Assembly (NCBI GenBank): GCA_016208165.1
Contig: JACQYL010000020.1
Span: 1-40,584 of the forward strand
DNA from: Deltaproteobacteria bacterium
GTDB lineage: Bacteria > Desulfobacterota > Desulfarculia > JACQYL01
Length of the DNA stretch: 40,584 nucleotides
Reading direction: 5' to 3'
This document shows positions 16,821-26,959 of the stretch, piece after piece. The stretch's first letter is position 1; the number at the start of each line of letters is the position of its first letter. The notes beneath the pieces are model-generated. The model was given only the letters and a program-made list of their open reading frames with translations. It made no database searches and was not told the DNA's origin. The position numbers and the translations under genes were made by a program.

Positions 16821-18272
16821 TCAAGGCCGGTTTCGTTTGCTGACCACATCGCTTTCCAACAAGGTCCGCCATGCCTCTTCCACGTGTTTTTGACGGGTCT
16901 GTGTTTGCCCGACGCACAATCGCAGACAGAACCGGTCCGAGAGCTTGGTGTGCGTCAGGAACATCCTGCCGGACCGGTTCACTTCATCCAGGAGTTTCTT
17001 ATTCAGTCCATCCAGTTCTTCATCGGATATCCGTGCGTCTCGGGCGGTTTCAGGATGAAAACGGAAACAGATCGTATTCAGGGGGACCGGAGCGAGCAGC
17101 TCGAAATACGGATGGTTTTCGACCCATGTTTTAAACTGTTGCGCCAGGGCTATATGTTCACGGACCCGTTCGCGCAGCCCCTCGACCCCATAATGCCGGA
17201 GAACGAACCAGAGTTTCAGGGCCCGAAATCGCCGGCCCAGTTGAATTCCCCAGTCCCGAAAGTTGGTGACCTGCCGGTCCAAATCGGTCTTCAGATATTC
17301 GGGCAAAATGGAGAACGTTCTGGTGAGTATTTCCGGACGCCTGCAGAAAAAAGCGGAGCAGTCGAAGTTGGTGAAGAGCCATTTGTGGGGATTAAACACA
17401 AAGGAATCCGCCCGTTCGATTCCGTCCAGGATCCACCTTTTTTCCGGCAGGATGGCCGCGCTTCCCGCCAGGGCGGCGTCAACATGGAACCAGGCGCCGT
17501 AGCGATGCGATATTTCCCCGATGGGTTCGAGTGGATCCAGAGCGGTGGAGGACGTGGTTCCAACCGTGGCTGTGACACAACACGGGATGTAGCCCAGGTC
17601 CAGGTCCTTCCGGATGTTCTCTTCGAGGTCCCGAGGATCCATGGCGTAGCGGTCGTCCACGGAAATCGGCACCACGTTATGAGAACCGAAGCCCGCGATT
17701 TTGGCTCCCTTTTCGACGGAGGAATGGGCTTCTCTGCTTGTGTACAGGCGCAAAGGGGTTTCGGCCGGCCAGGATTGAAATCCTTCAGCGTTGATCCGGA
17801 AGTCGGAAACACGTTCCCGCGCGCACAGGAGAGCGCACAGGGTGGCGGTCGAGGCCGTATCCTGAATTACTCCCCGGAAGTCTCGGGGAAGCTCCAGCAT
17901 TTTTCGGAGCCACTCCATCACCAGTTCTTCGAGTTCCGTGGCGGCCGGAGAGGTTTGCCAAAGCATGGCGTTAACCCCCAGGCCGGCGGAAAGTAGTTCC
18001 GCCAAAATCGAGGGACCGCTGTTGTTGGCCGGGAAATAGGCGAAAAAACCGGGATGATTCCAATGCGTGATGCCGGGTAGGATAATCTCGTTGAAATCCT
18101 GAAGGATTTCGGACATGGACTCGCCGGAAAGGGGCGGGTCCGACGGGAGCTTTGCGCGGATTTCACCCGGCGCAACCTTCGAAAGCACCGGGTATTGTTC
18201 AACCTGCTGCAGATAGTCGGCAACCCAGTCAATGACCTGGTGGCCGTATGTTCTAAAATGCTCGGGGTCCAT
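16821..18272 (-). CDS. PLP-dependent aromatic-L-amino-acid decarboxylase (group II)
   Basis: 483 residues, typical for DOPA/tryptophan/tyrosine decarboxylases. The start MDPEHFRTYGHQVIDWVADYL is the usual N-terminus of the group. The PLP site is visible: Lys297 in NPHKWLF binds the cofactor, His183 in EAHSSVEKGA stacks on the ring and Asp265 in HVDAALAG pairs with the pyridine nitrogen. It removes CO2 from an aromatic amino acid in the cytosol; the exact substrate cannot be read from the sequence. It begins 27 bases after the stop of fdhE on the same strand and is probably co-transcribed with it, which is odd because no functional link to formate dehydrogenase is known to me. Confidence 0.9.
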   Translation of the reverse strand: MDPEHFRTYGHQVIDWVADYLQQVEQYPVLSKVAPGEIRAKLPSDPPLSGESMSEILQDFNEIILPGITHWNHPGFFAYFPANNSGPSILAELLSAGLGVNAMLWQTSPAATELEELVMEWLRKMLELPRDFRGVIQDTASTATLCALLCARERVSDFRINAEGFQSWPAETPLRLYTSREAHSSVEKGAKIAGFGSHNVVPISVDDRYAMDPRDLEENIRKDLDLGYIPCCVTATVGTTSSTALDPLEPIGEISHRYGAWFHVDAALAGSAAILPEKRWILDGIERADSFVFNPHKWLFTNFDCSAFFCRRPEILTRTFSILPEYLKTDLDRQVTNFRDWGIQLGRRFRALKLWFVLRHYGVEGLRERVREHIALAQQFKTWVENHPYFELLAPVPLNTICFRFHPETARDARISDEELDGLNKKLLDEVNRSGRMFLTHTKLSDRFCLRLCVGQTQTRQKHVEEAWRTLLESDVVSKRNRP

Positions 18273-18299
18273 TCATCAAGCCCGCCTGGATGCAAAGAT

Positions 18300-19127
18300 T
18301 CAGCTGAAACCCCGCTCCACGGCCAGCACATCGAGGTAAATCGTGGACAGGTTCTCCAGCTCCATGGGCGCCGGTTCCTCGACCGAACGCAGGTCTATTA
18401 CCTTAACATAACGTTCGCAGCCGTGGCAATAGTCCACCCGAACGTATTCCAACCGCTCATCCCGGAAATACCCGAGCTTGGAGTGCTCTTCTTCGGCGCA
18501 GAAAGGGCATTTGAGTCTGGGATAGCCCCACTGCGTTCCGCAGAGAGAACAGTGGAGTGCTCGCTTCCCGGACTTGTCGATGGACGAGATAGCGGGCTGA
18601 GATCCGCAAAGCGGACAGTAGCCCCGGTCCCAAAGCTTCAGGTCCGGATGCTTGGAGTATGCCCGGCCGCACTGTATCAAGGAAGGCTTCAAAGCGTTCA
18701 TGGCCAGGAATTCGACGACCTTGAGCTCCAACCCGGTTTCACCGCAAAAAACAGCCATGCCCGGAACGTCTTCCGACAGAAAAGAACGAAGAAGCCGTTC
18801 AGCCCCGTCCGGGCGCTCCCGAGCTTTCAGGAGCGCTGTTCCCATGGCCTCCCGATCGGACCTGGACGAATTGGAGAGGTGCTCGAAGAACCGTTCCAGA
18901 AGCCTTCGGGATCCTTCGATATCTACCGGAAGTTCGCTCCTCTGGAACAGTGGAAACCCTTGCGTCCGCCGGATCGGTCGCAGCTTTTCGTCCAAAGCGA
19001 CTTGGGGTGGCGGCGGCTCCGATTCGGTCATGAGGACGACCAACTCCCGATACGCTTCCAGGATCTGTTTCGAGAAAGGGCGTTGAGAGATAAGTCGGTC
19101 GATGTGATGAAGCCATTCGCTTGTCAT
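18300..19127 (-). CDS. fdhE: FdhE, formate dehydrogenase accessory protein
   Basis: 275 residues from the ATG at 19127 (MTSEWLHHIDRLISQR), which has GAGGAA before it; a start at 19178 would add 17 residues without a ribosome site. The C-terminal half carries the four Cys pairs of FdhE: CPLCG, CSLCG, CPFC and CHGC, a rubredoxin-like iron site. FdhE is a cytoplasmic factor needed for active formate dehydrogenases before Tat export. Its position right behind fdhA-fdhB supports the call. It ends LDVLAVERGFS; the decarboxylase follows. Confidence 0.92.
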   Translation of the reverse strand: MTSEWLHHIDRLISQRPFSKQILEAYRELVVLMTESEPPPPQVALDEKLRPIRRTQGFPLFQRSELPVDIEGSRRLLERFFEHLSNSSRSDREAMGTALLKARERPDGAERLLRSFLSEDVPGMAVFCGETGLELKVVEFLAMNALKPSLIQCGRAYSKHPDLKLWDRGYCPLCGSQPAISSIDKSGKRALHCSLCGTQWGYPRLKCPFCAEEEHSKLGYFRDERLEYVRVDYCHGCERYVKVIDLRSVEEPAPMELENLSTIYLDVLAVERGFS

Positions 19128-19249
19128 GGGGGCTGTTCCTCGAGTCGCGCGGTTTCGGGCTGCCGGTCGAAGCAACAAACAACGGGGGGATGCCCTTCGG
19201 CAGCCCCCGCCGTTGCTAATACAGATGCTTGGCCAACGTCAAGTTTCGT

Positions 19250-19999
19250 TTATGCGGTGTTCAGAAAGCTCCAATCTCTTGCAAGCTCTTTCAGAGACTT
19301 TCCGATCTTTTTCAAGGCCAACTGCCGGTTCATCGGCCCCAGTGAAGGTCTTGCGTCGGCGAATTTGTGGTATTTGATGGAATCGTCCGCCATGAGGAAG
19401 ATCGCCCGGTTCGAATTCACCCCGCTGACAGTGGCTTTAGGATGAGAGCTTCTGATTTCCGCCAGCCGGTTCCTGGCCATTTCGACCATTTTGTCCCGAT
19501 CGCCGAAGTTCATGGTCCCTGTGGGACAGGTCTTGACGCACGCGGGGAGCATGCCGTTCACCACGCGATCCACACACATGGTGCATTTGGCCATGTAGCC
19601 CGAACCTTCCTGCTCGCGGGGGACGTCGTAGGGACATGCGTCCCGAATGTCTTTGAACTTCAACCCTTTCAGACGATCGGTGAACAACACGGCCCCTGAA
19701 TAAGGTTCACGAACGATGGTGTCCTCCAACTGTAAATCGGCCGCGTCCTTGCAAGCGGGCTCCAGGCAGTGCCGGCACTGGTCTTGGAAGAAGTACCAGC
19801 GCGGTTTGTTGTCCGGTCCCATCTCTTCGTTGAAACGAACAACCTTGAACGTATCAAAGGACAGGTCCTCAGGGTTCTGATAGGATCCATAGTTATGGGA
19901 TTTTGTCGCCGGGAGTTGGTTCCATTGCTTGCAGGCAATCTGACATCCGCGGCAACCCGTGCACAGTGTCGTGTCGATAAAAAACGCTTTTCCGCTCAT
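19250..19999 (-). CDS. fdhB: Formate dehydrogenase iron-sulfur (beta) subunit
   Basis: 249 residues with four ferredoxin-type [4Fe-4S] motifs: CTGCRGCQIACK (13-24), CRHCLEPACK (75-84), DACPYDVP, and CTMCVDRVVNGMLPAC followed by CPTG. It passes electrons from the catalytic subunit outward. It has no signal peptide of its own, so it would be exported together with the Tat-bearing alpha subunit. There is no C-terminal membrane helix of the FdnH type, and no cytochrome subunit is nearby, so the enzyme is probably the soluble periplasmic FdhAB type of sulfate reducers. It starts 12 bases after the stop of fdhA. Confidence 0.93.
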   Translation of the reverse strand: MSGKAFFIDTTLCTGCRGCQIACKQWNQLPATKSHNYGSYQNPEDLSFDTFKVVRFNEEMGPDNKPRWYFFQDQCRHCLEPACKDAADLQLEDTIVREPYSGAVLFTDRLKGLKFKDIRDACPYDVPREQEGSGYMAKCTMCVDRVVNGMLPACVKTCPTGTMNFGDRDKMVEMARNRLAEIRSSHPKATVSGVNSNRAIFLMADDSIKYHKFADARPSLGPMNRQLALKKIGKSLKELARDWSFLNTA

Positions 20000-20011
20000 C
20001 AGATCACCTCC

Positions 20012-23000
20012 CTACATCTTCCTGACGTTGACCATAAAGGCTTTGGTTTCCGGAATGCGGGTATTGGGGTCTCCTACCGACGGCGTCAGCAGGTTGGCGG
20101 AATCACCTCCGTCCTTCGGGTGGACCCAACCATAATGCCAGGGCAGCCCAACCTGATGGACGGTCATGCCCTGGATCTTCAATGGGCGAAAACGAATGGT
20201 CACTATAGCCGTGGCCCTGATGCCGCCTCGAGCGGATTCCACAAAGACCAGTTCGCCGTTTTGAATGCCCCGGAGCGTGGCCAACTCGGGACTCATTTCC
20301 ACGAAGACTTGGGGTTGAGCCTCGATGAGCCAGGGCTGCCAGCGCGTCATAACGCCGGTCTGCCAATGCTCGGAAACGCGATACGTGGTGCCCACGAAAG
20401 GATATTTCGGATCGCAGGTTTTGAATATGTCCGCGGCGGTTGTGTACATGGGCGTCACCGGATTCATGCGTTGGGGCGACATCAGATTCTGCTCCACCGG
20501 ACATTCCAGGGGTTCATAGTGCTCGGGAAAAGGTCCGTCCACGCGTCCCGGGCCAAAGAGTTGAGCAAAGCCATCGGGCCTCATAATGAATGGATATTTG
20601 CTCCCGGGGTTGAGGGCGCCGTCGGCGTTTTTCAACGGCGGCCACGGTCCGTCGGGTACGTCTCCGATCCAGCCGCCTTTGCCCCCGCCGGCGTTGGGGT
20701 CCCAGGCAATGACCGGATGTTCCGGATCCCAGGGCTTTCCGTATGGATCCACAGAGGCCCGGTTGTATATGATCCGTCGGTTGACCGGCCAGCACCAGGC
20801 CCACTCGAGGTTGAGGCCGATGCCGGATTGCTCCTTTGTGCGGCGGGCCGCCATGTTGCCTTTTTCGGTGTAGGAGTTGCAGTAGAGCCAGTTGCCGCTG
20901 CTGGTGGACCCGTCATCTTGGAGAAAAGCGAAACTGGGAACCAGTTCGCCTTTTTTGAAGGTCTTGTCCTTTATGGTTATGTCTCTCAAGAAATATCCGT
21001 TGATCTCTTTGGCCATTTTGTGCGAGTCGAAACGTCCGTCCGTGGTGTAGTCCCATTTCAGCTTGAGGATGGGTTCGGGAAACACGGCGGATTTGTCGGC
21101 CTCGTACAACGAACGAATCCTGGTAAACAGGCCACAGAGGATGTCGCCGTCGGGTCGGGCTTCTCCGGGCGGCTCCGCCGCCTTGTAACGCCACTGTGAC
21201 CAGCGGCCGCTGTTCGTTATGGACCCTTCCTTCTCGACGGAAACGGCGCACGGGAGCATAAAGACCTCGGTTTTGACCTTCTCGGGATTCATGCCCGGCC
21301 CTTTCCAGAAGGATCCGGTTTCGTTGTCGAAGATATTGACACTGACCATCCAGTCCAGTTGCCCGAGGCCCGTGCGCACCTTGTTGGCGTTGGCCCCCGA
21401 GCACGCAGGATTCTGACCCCAAGCGAAGAAGCCGGAAAACTCGCCTCTGTACATGGCGTCGAACAGGTCCAACCACGTATAGTTCTTTCCGTCGTCCAAC
21501 TTGGGCATCCAGGAGTAGCCGAACTCATTTGCCGCGGAGGCATTCTCCCCGAAATAGGATTTCAGGAGGCTCACCGAGTACTTGGGGTAGTTGCTCCACC
21601 AATTGGCGCTCATGGGGTCCTTGGTAGCGGGAGTGAACTTTTCGTTGTAGCCCTGAAGGGTCGGCAACGAGGCGCTGGGTGTTGTCAGGTATCCGGGCCA
21701 AATATGGAACAGGAGACAGTGGTCCGTAGAACCTTGAACGTTCGATTCGCCTCTCAGGGCGTTGACGCCTCCTCCGGCCACCCCCATGTTGCCCAGGAGT
21801 AGCTGGATAATGGCCATGGCGCGTATATTCTGGACGCCCACCGTATGCTGGGTCCAGCCCATGGCGTACATGACGGCGCCGGCTTTTCCTCTTTTCCCCG
21901 TGGCTGAGTAGGCCCTGTATACGGCCAGCAAATCGTTTTTCGGTGTGCCCGTTATGGCCGACACGGCGTCCGGGTTGTAGCGGCTGAAGTGTTTCTTCAA
22001 CTGCTGAAAAACACAGCGAGGATCCTGGAGAGTCTGGTCCTTGAGCGGAATTCCGTTGGCGTCTTTCTTCAAGGCCCAGCTTTTCTTGTCGTATGTGCGT
22101 TTCTCAAGGTCGTATCCGGAAAAGAGGCCCTCGCTGAAATTGTAGTCGTCGCTCACAATGAAACTCGCGTTGGTGTACTCAGCGACATATTCTTTGAAGT
22201 ATTCTTCATTTTCGATGATGTAGTTGATCATTCCGCCCAGGAAGGCGATGTCCGTGCCGCACCGGAGCGGCGCGTAGATGTCCGCCTTTGATGACGTTCG
22301 GGTAAACCTTGGGTCAACGCTAATCAGTGTGGCGCCGTTGGATTTGGCCTGCGTCACCCATTTGAAGGAGACGGGGTGGTTTTCAGCCGCATTGGAACCC
22401 ATGATAAGAATACAGTCACTGTTCTTGATGTCGATCCAGTGATTCGTCATTGCACCACGTCCGAACGACTCTGCCAGAGCCGCAACAGTGGCGCTGTGTC
22501 AGATACGCGCCTGATGCTCGATATATACCAGCCCTAGGGCGCGCATCATGGCTTGGAGCACCCAGCACTCCTCGTTGTCCAGGGCTGCGCTTCCAACGCT
22601 GGCGATGCCGTTGGTCCGATTGACCACCTGGCCGTTCGAATTCTTCCGGGTAAAACTGGCGTCTCTGCTCTTTTTGACCCGGTCCGCAATCTGCGAAAGG
22701 GCCCAGTCCCACGAAACGGCTTCCCACTGGGAGCCGTAGGGCGCGCGGTACAGAGGTCGCGTAAGTCGGTTTTCGTTATTGACCAACTGGCTCAGGGCTG
22801 CTCCCTTGGAGCAGAGAGATCCTTCATTGATGGGATGCTCGGGATCTCCTTCGATGTTGATGATTTTTCCGGCGCCCGCCTCCCCGGTGTGAACGATGAC
22901 GCCGCAGCCGACACCACAGTAGCAGCAGATGCTGGTGCTCTCCCTCGCGAACCGGATTCTTGAAGTCTGAGCGTACGACTTGATGGGTCTCAAATCTACG

Positions 23001-23074
23001 CCCAGGCCCAAGATGGCTGCGCCCGCGGCAGAAGCGGTTGTGACTTTGAGGAAGTCCCTGCGCGTGACCTTCAT
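20012..23074 (-). CDS. fdhA: Formate dehydrogenase catalytic (alpha) subunit, selenocysteine-containing
   Basis: 1020 residues when the in-frame TGA at 22499-22501 is read as selenocysteine 192 (ARI-U-HSATVAALAESFGRGAMTN, the classic FDH active site). Without recoding the gene appears as two pieces. Tat signal: Arg5-Arg6 in TRRDFLKV. [4Fe-4S] motif C50-x2-C53-x3-C57 with Cys88 in GSLCSKG. Molybdopterin-binding domains follow (GSNAAENHP, MYAMGWTQHTVG, GNMGVAGGG), then the C-terminal MoCo-binding domain (PWHYGWVHP). It oxidises formate to CO2 (or the reverse) at a Mo/W-bis-MGD centre, in the periplasm by the Tat signal. AAGGAGG precedes the ATG at 23074. It is first in the fdhA-fdhB-fdhE cluster. 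Confidence 0.96.
22460..22501 (-). promoter_or_regulatory. Selenocysteine codon with SECIS-like stem-loop
   Basis: TGA at 22499-22501 is followed 10 bases later by CUGUUGCGGCUCUGGCAG (22488 to 22471). This can fold into a stem with an apical GGCUCU loop, close in position and loop sequence to the fdhF element of E. coli (AGGUCU loop). Such an element recruits SelB. Confidence 0.8.
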
Positions 23075-24370
23075 AAGCCCTCCTTGCCGTTTGAAGCGGT
23101 TGTATGCCGGTTATTCGAATGGATCTAAACGTGCGAGACGATCCAAAACTGGTTCAGGCTCCCGTCCGGCTCTCAGAAAGCGGGCTCTGATCCGGAATAT
23201 GGTTTTCGTGTGACAGCTGGAGGCGTTGATCAATGGATCGGTGCGAACTCGGAAACGCGCGAATGGGACGCGCGCGGTGCGTTTGGTGTCGGAAAAAAAC
23301 TCAGCAGTTCTCGTGTTCAGATCCAACGGGGAGCGTACGTACGCAGATTCGCCGCGACAGGGAACAGATCGAGTGTGGGAAACGTATACGGCCTGTCATC
23401 CCGACGGTGCCGGGTCGACAAAACATTCATGATTGTTGGTTAGATAATGACCGATGAATCTAATAAAAATCCTAAGAGTCATCTTTCGATCAAAGGCAAA
23501 CGGTGACCGAATCATATTACGACACATGGTTCTGAGTCAACTACCAAAATAAGCAGGAAACGTCCTTACGGCTTTGTGTCCTTAGAAAACGGGATAGCGA
23601 GTCTTATTATCTTTCAGTAAGCGCTTTTCAGACGATTCATGTTGCAGAGGATAGAGGGCGTTTAGTTATATCAAAATAGATATAACCTATTTCTTGTATC
23701 GTCCGATGAAACGGTATTGATGTGCTGTCAACATTTGTTGAGCAAAATATATGCGCATGTGATATACCACACTGTGGTACAATCAAACTATCCGTATGAA
23801 GTCGGCATCCGCCAAGTATCGAATGAACGACAAGTTCCGGAGAACTATTTGTATGGATTTTGATCTACAAAGGAAGTCCCTTTTCGGCCATAGGAAGGCC
23901 GTACGATATACAAGGCATAATAAGACATCCCTCCACCCGAGACCTCCATGGGTTTCGTTTCACTCCTGAACTCTTGCTCGATTCTCTCGATAACGTTGGT
24001 CGGAGGGGACAGAGCCATTGCCGGGTTTTCAAAGAAGACCGGGACTGTACTTCGGATTACAGAATTCGTGTTCGGACCAACTCAAAAAAGAGTGTCGCGT
24101 CACCGGCCATCCAAGACTCGTGCTCATGTCCTCTGCCCCGAAACTGCCCATTTCCATAGATCCCTTCCACGGTACAGATTTTGCAGAGCCTATTGAAACC
24201 AGATCAAACGACTTTCTCCGCGGACGGAAAAACCGGAAAAACCTCGGGCGTGTCGCTTAAGGTTTCCCTGCATCTACCGATGAATAGGATAATCAAGCCG
24301 TCACCGGTGATGGATATCGGTCGCCGGCAGGCATGGCGGGTCGTTGCGCACAGTATGGAAGAGGTAAGAA
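23075..24370. other. 1.3-kb region without a convincing gene
   Basis: Composition is more AT-rich than the flanking genes. Open frames of 60-100 codons on the plus strand (for example 23860-24159) overlap each other in several frames and lack ribosome sites or recognisable products. A perfect palindrome lies at 23765-23779. No good promoter for fdhA was found. It may hold regulatory DNA, a non-coding RNA or a decayed gene; I cannot decide. Confidence 0.5.
23765..23783 (+). promoter_or_regulatory. Palindromic operator-like site overlapping a -10-like TACAAT
   Basis: TACCACA-C-TGTGGTA is a perfect 7+1+7 palindrome (23765-23779). TACAAT at 23778-23783 could be a -10, but no good -35 is present. 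The regulator is unknown. Confidence 0.35.
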
Positions 24371-24904
24371 ATGAAAAAATGGGTCCTATGTATCGTGCTG
24401 TCATCGTTTCTCCCGGTGCTTTTATGGGGGGAGGCCCGAGCCCTGGGCGTGAATGTAACACCGTCCCCGTTCGATCTCGCAGGAGCGGGAAGCACCATGC
24501 TGATTCAGGTGAACGTTGAGGACGTGAGCGACCTTGGAGGGCTCGAGTTCAAACTCTCTTTCGATCCTTCGGTCTTGACGATACAGAATCAGTCCAAAGT
24601 CGTTGAGGGGGCGTTTCTGTCGGGTGCGCTCGTTTGGCGCAAAGACATCGGCACCCCCGGCCTGCTTAAATACGGGGCCACCGTGGATCCGGGGGCAAAC
24701 GGTTCCGGTACGCTGGTCCAGATCACGTTTACCGTTTTGGATCACGAAGCCTGCGCGCAGCTTTCGCTTCAAGACGTGGTGCTGGTTGACACCAGTATCC
24801 CTCCCAACAAGCTGACCTTGGATTCCGTTCGGAACGCGATCGCTGAGGGATGCGGCCTTGCCAAGACGATCATGACGATCGTACTGAACGTACTGTTGAA
24901 ATGA
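24371..24904 (+). CDS. Small secreted cohesin-domain protein
   Basis: 177 residues. Signal peptide about 1-25 (MKKWVLCIVLSSFLPVLLWG, ARA-L). Residues about 27-155 form a beta-sandwich of the cohesin family: GAGSTMLIQVNVEDVSDLGG, LEFKLSFDPSVLTIQ, and GTLVQITFTVLDHE. Cohesins bind dockerin modules in cellulosomes, but single cohesin-like domains also occur in non-cellulolytic anaerobes with unknown partners. No dockerin is visible in this window. A hydrophobic C-terminus (TIMTIVLNVLLK) might weakly associate with a membrane. GAGGTAAGAA precedes the ATG. It stands alone between the gene-free stretch and a tRNA. Confidence 0.8.
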   Translation: MKKWVLCIVLSSFLPVLLWGEARALGVNVTPSPFDLAGAGSTMLIQVNVEDVSDLGGLEFKLSFDPSVLTIQNQSKVVEGAFLSGALVWRKDIGTPGLLKYGATVDPGANGSGTLVQITFTVLDHEACAQLSLQDVVLVDTSIPPNKLTLDSVRNAIAEGCGLAKTIMTIVLNVLLK

Positions 24905-24988
24905 ACGGTTCGAAGGAATCTCGTTGTGACGGACGTAAAAATATAATTGACAAACGGCGTCAATCCACATAAAGTACCCTGATGTCGG

Positions 24989-25064
24989 GCGGGAATAGCT
25001 CAGTTGGTAGAGCTTCACGTTGCCAACGTGACTGTCGCGGGTTCGAGTCCCGTTTCCCGCTCCA
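24989..25064 (+). tRNA. tRNA-Gly (anticodon GCC)
   Basis: Complete cloverleaf: acceptor GCGGGAA pairs with TTCCCGC, D-arm AGCTCAGTTGGTAGAGC, anticodon loop TTGCCAA, T-arm GCGGGTTCGAGTCCCG, discriminator T and genome-encoded CCA (25062-25064). Confidence 0.97.
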
Positions 25065-25121
25065 TTCCTGATCTATAAACGGGGCGAGCGTTACGGCTTG
25101 CCCTTAGTTCTTTTAGGCATC

Positions 25122-26627
25122 GTGGAAAATCTGACACTCCTTACAGACCTCTACGAATTGACCATGCTCGGGGGCTACTTCGCTCAGGGGAAAACCGAGC
25201 AAAAGGCCGTGTTTGATCTATTCTTCCGTCATCCCCCCTTTAATAGTACATTCTGTCTGGCGGCCGGTCTCGAGCAGGCGGTCCAATACGTTCTGAACAT
25301 ACATTTCGGTAAGGAAGAAATCGATTATCTGTGGAAACTTGATCTGTTTCCGGATGATTTTCTGGATTACCTGAAGGGATTCCGCTTTACGGGCGACGTC
25401 TACGCGGTTCCGGAAGGCAGGCCCGTTTTTCCCAAAACTCCCATGGTCGTGGTCAAGGCGCCTATCGCCGAAGCGCAGTTCGTGGAAACGGCTCTGTTGA
25501 ATTTCATCAATTTCCAGACCCTCATCGCCACAAAAGCATCAAGGGTCTATCGGGCGGCTGAACACGGCAATGTCATCGAGTTCGGTACTCGTCGCGCTCA
25601 TGGTCCCGATGGGGCCGTTTCCGCCACACGAGCCGCGTACATAGGGGGATGCAGCGCCACGTCCAACGTGCTGGCCGGAATGAAATTCGGCATCCCCGTA
25701 AAGGGGACCATGGCTCATAGCTGGGTCATGAGTTTCGAGAAAGAGATTGAAGCATTTCGTACGTATGCGGAAATCTATCCTCGTGCATGCCTGCTTCTGG
25801 TGGACACTTACAATACGCTGGCCAGCGGTTTGCCCAACGCCGTCATTGTGGGCAAGGAACTCGAGCGGAGGAATTTCAAGTTTCTCGGGATTCGCCTGGA
25901 CAGCGGGGATCTGGCTTACCTCGCCACGGAAGCCTCCATCGAGCTGGACGAAGCGGGGCTCGAGGACGCTAAGATCATTATCAGCAACAATCTGGACGAA
26001 GAAGTCATCAGCCAGGTTCATGCCGATATCCGGTCCATGGCGCGCCTCAAAGGGATCGACGGCGAGCGGATCATCCGGCGTCTGATCTATGGGGTGGGAA
26101 CCCACCTAGTGACCTCCCGCGGCTGGAGCGCTCTGGGAGGCGTTTACAAGATGGCGGCCATAGAGGTGGACGGCCGCATGGAGCCCAAGATCAAGATTTC
26201 CGACAACCCGGACAAGACGACCGATCCCGGATACAAGAAGCTGTATCGCTTTTATGAAAACGGCGACATGCAGTTGGATCTTTTGACGTTGTCCGACGAA
26301 GACATGCGCGCGGGTGAATCCCGAACGGCCTTCCATCCCCAGTTTCCGTGGAAGCGGATGTCGCTTCCCGCGGGGAGCGACTTCGAGCCCATGCATGAAA
26401 CCATCATCAAGAACGGCGAACTGGTGTGCAAGCTGCCGAGTCTGGCGGAAATCCAGCAGCGGATGAAACACGATCTCGAGCGGATGCACATCACCTACAA
26501 ACGAATGACCAACCCTCACCTCTACAAGGTGAGCCTTTCCGCAAAGCTTTCCAACCTGAAGCAGCGCCTGCTGCATGAACAACGCGCGGAAATGAACAGC
26601 TTCCACGATCCGGCCGTCAATATCTAG
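25122..26627 (+). CDS. pncB: Nicotinate phosphoribosyltransferase
   Basis: About 501 residues from the GTG at 25122 (VENLTLLTDLYELTM, the family start). A TTG at 25098 would add eight residues, and neither start has a strong ribosome site. It makes nicotinate mononucleotide from nicotinate and PRPP, with ATP, in the NAD salvage pathway. Family motifs: LTDLYELTMLGGYF at the N-terminus, the substrate loop EFGTRRAHGPDGA, KGTMAHSW, and the phosphoribosyl-binding RLDSGDLAYL. The C-terminal half (PKIKISDNPDKTTDPG) is also as in NAPRTases. It follows tRNA-Gly directly and probably has its own promoter. Confidence 0.93.
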   Translation: MENLTLLTDLYELTMLGGYFAQGKTEQKAVFDLFFRHPPFNSTFCLAAGLEQAVQYVLNIHFGKEEIDYLWKLDLFPDDFLDYLKGFRFTGDVYAVPEGRPVFPKTPMVVVKAPIAEAQFVETALLNFINFQTLIATKASRVYRAAEHGNVIEFGTRRAHGPDGAVSATRAAYIGGCSATSNVLAGMKFGIPVKGTMAHSWVMSFEKEIEAFRTYAEIYPRACLLLVDTYNTLASGLPNAVIVGKELERRNFKFLGIRLDSGDLAYLATEASIELDEAGLEDAKIIISNNLDEEVISQVHADIRSMARLKGIDGERIIRRLIYGVGTHLVTSRGWSALGGVYKMAAIEVDGRMEPKIKISDNPDKTTDPGYKKLYRFYENGDMQLDLLTLSDEDMRAGESRTAFHPQFPWKRMSLPAGSDFEPMHETIIKNGELVCKLPSLAEIQQRMKHDLERMHITYKRMTNPHLYKVSLSAKLSNLKQRLLHEQRAEMNSFHDPAVNI

Positions 26628-26912
26628 ACGGGTTCCGGCCGGAAAGATCCGGACCTCTCAGTGTGGACTCCTGCGGCCTGCGTGCGGCGACCGGTGGATT
26701 ACGCCGTTTTCCGACTCCTTTCCGGCCGTAGGGGTGGGTTTCAAAGGCGCTCCGTCTCGGTTTACCATTGTGAAGCGGCGCCTTTTTCATATTCTGTTCA
26801 TATCCTGCTTAATATCCCGCCCTTTTATGCATGGGGCATCCCACAGAGACAAAACATGCCGGGGTGCGCGTGTCGCCCGTTTCCGGTTCTCCGGATGGAA
26901 GGGACGATGTTC

Positions 26913-26941
26913 TTGACTTTCACCTTTTATTCACTTAATAT
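26913..26941 (+). promoter_or_regulatory. Strong sigma70-type promoter of the lexA operon
   Basis: -35 TTGACT (26913-26918), 17-bp spacer, -10 TAATAT (26936-26941). Transcription would start near 26948, about 70 bases before the lexA GTG. Confidence 0.7.
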
Positions 26942-26959
26942 AAACATACACTCGCTGTT

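Noticed and set aside
16806-17996. 396-codon plus-strand frame opposite the decarboxylase
   Set aside because: The minus strand has a complete PLP enzyme with all motifs; the plus frame resembles no protein.
19769-21199. 476-codon plus-strand frame opposite fdhB/fdhA
   Set aside because: Spans two real genes on the other strand and shows no motif.
23860-24260. Overlapping 80-100-codon frames in the gene-free stretch
   Set aside because: Three frames are open at once, without ribosome sites, codon bias or recognisable sequence.
24422-25018. 198-codon minus-strand frame over the cohesin gene and the tRNA
   Set aside because: Runs into a complete tRNA and opposes a gene with signal peptide and ribosome site.
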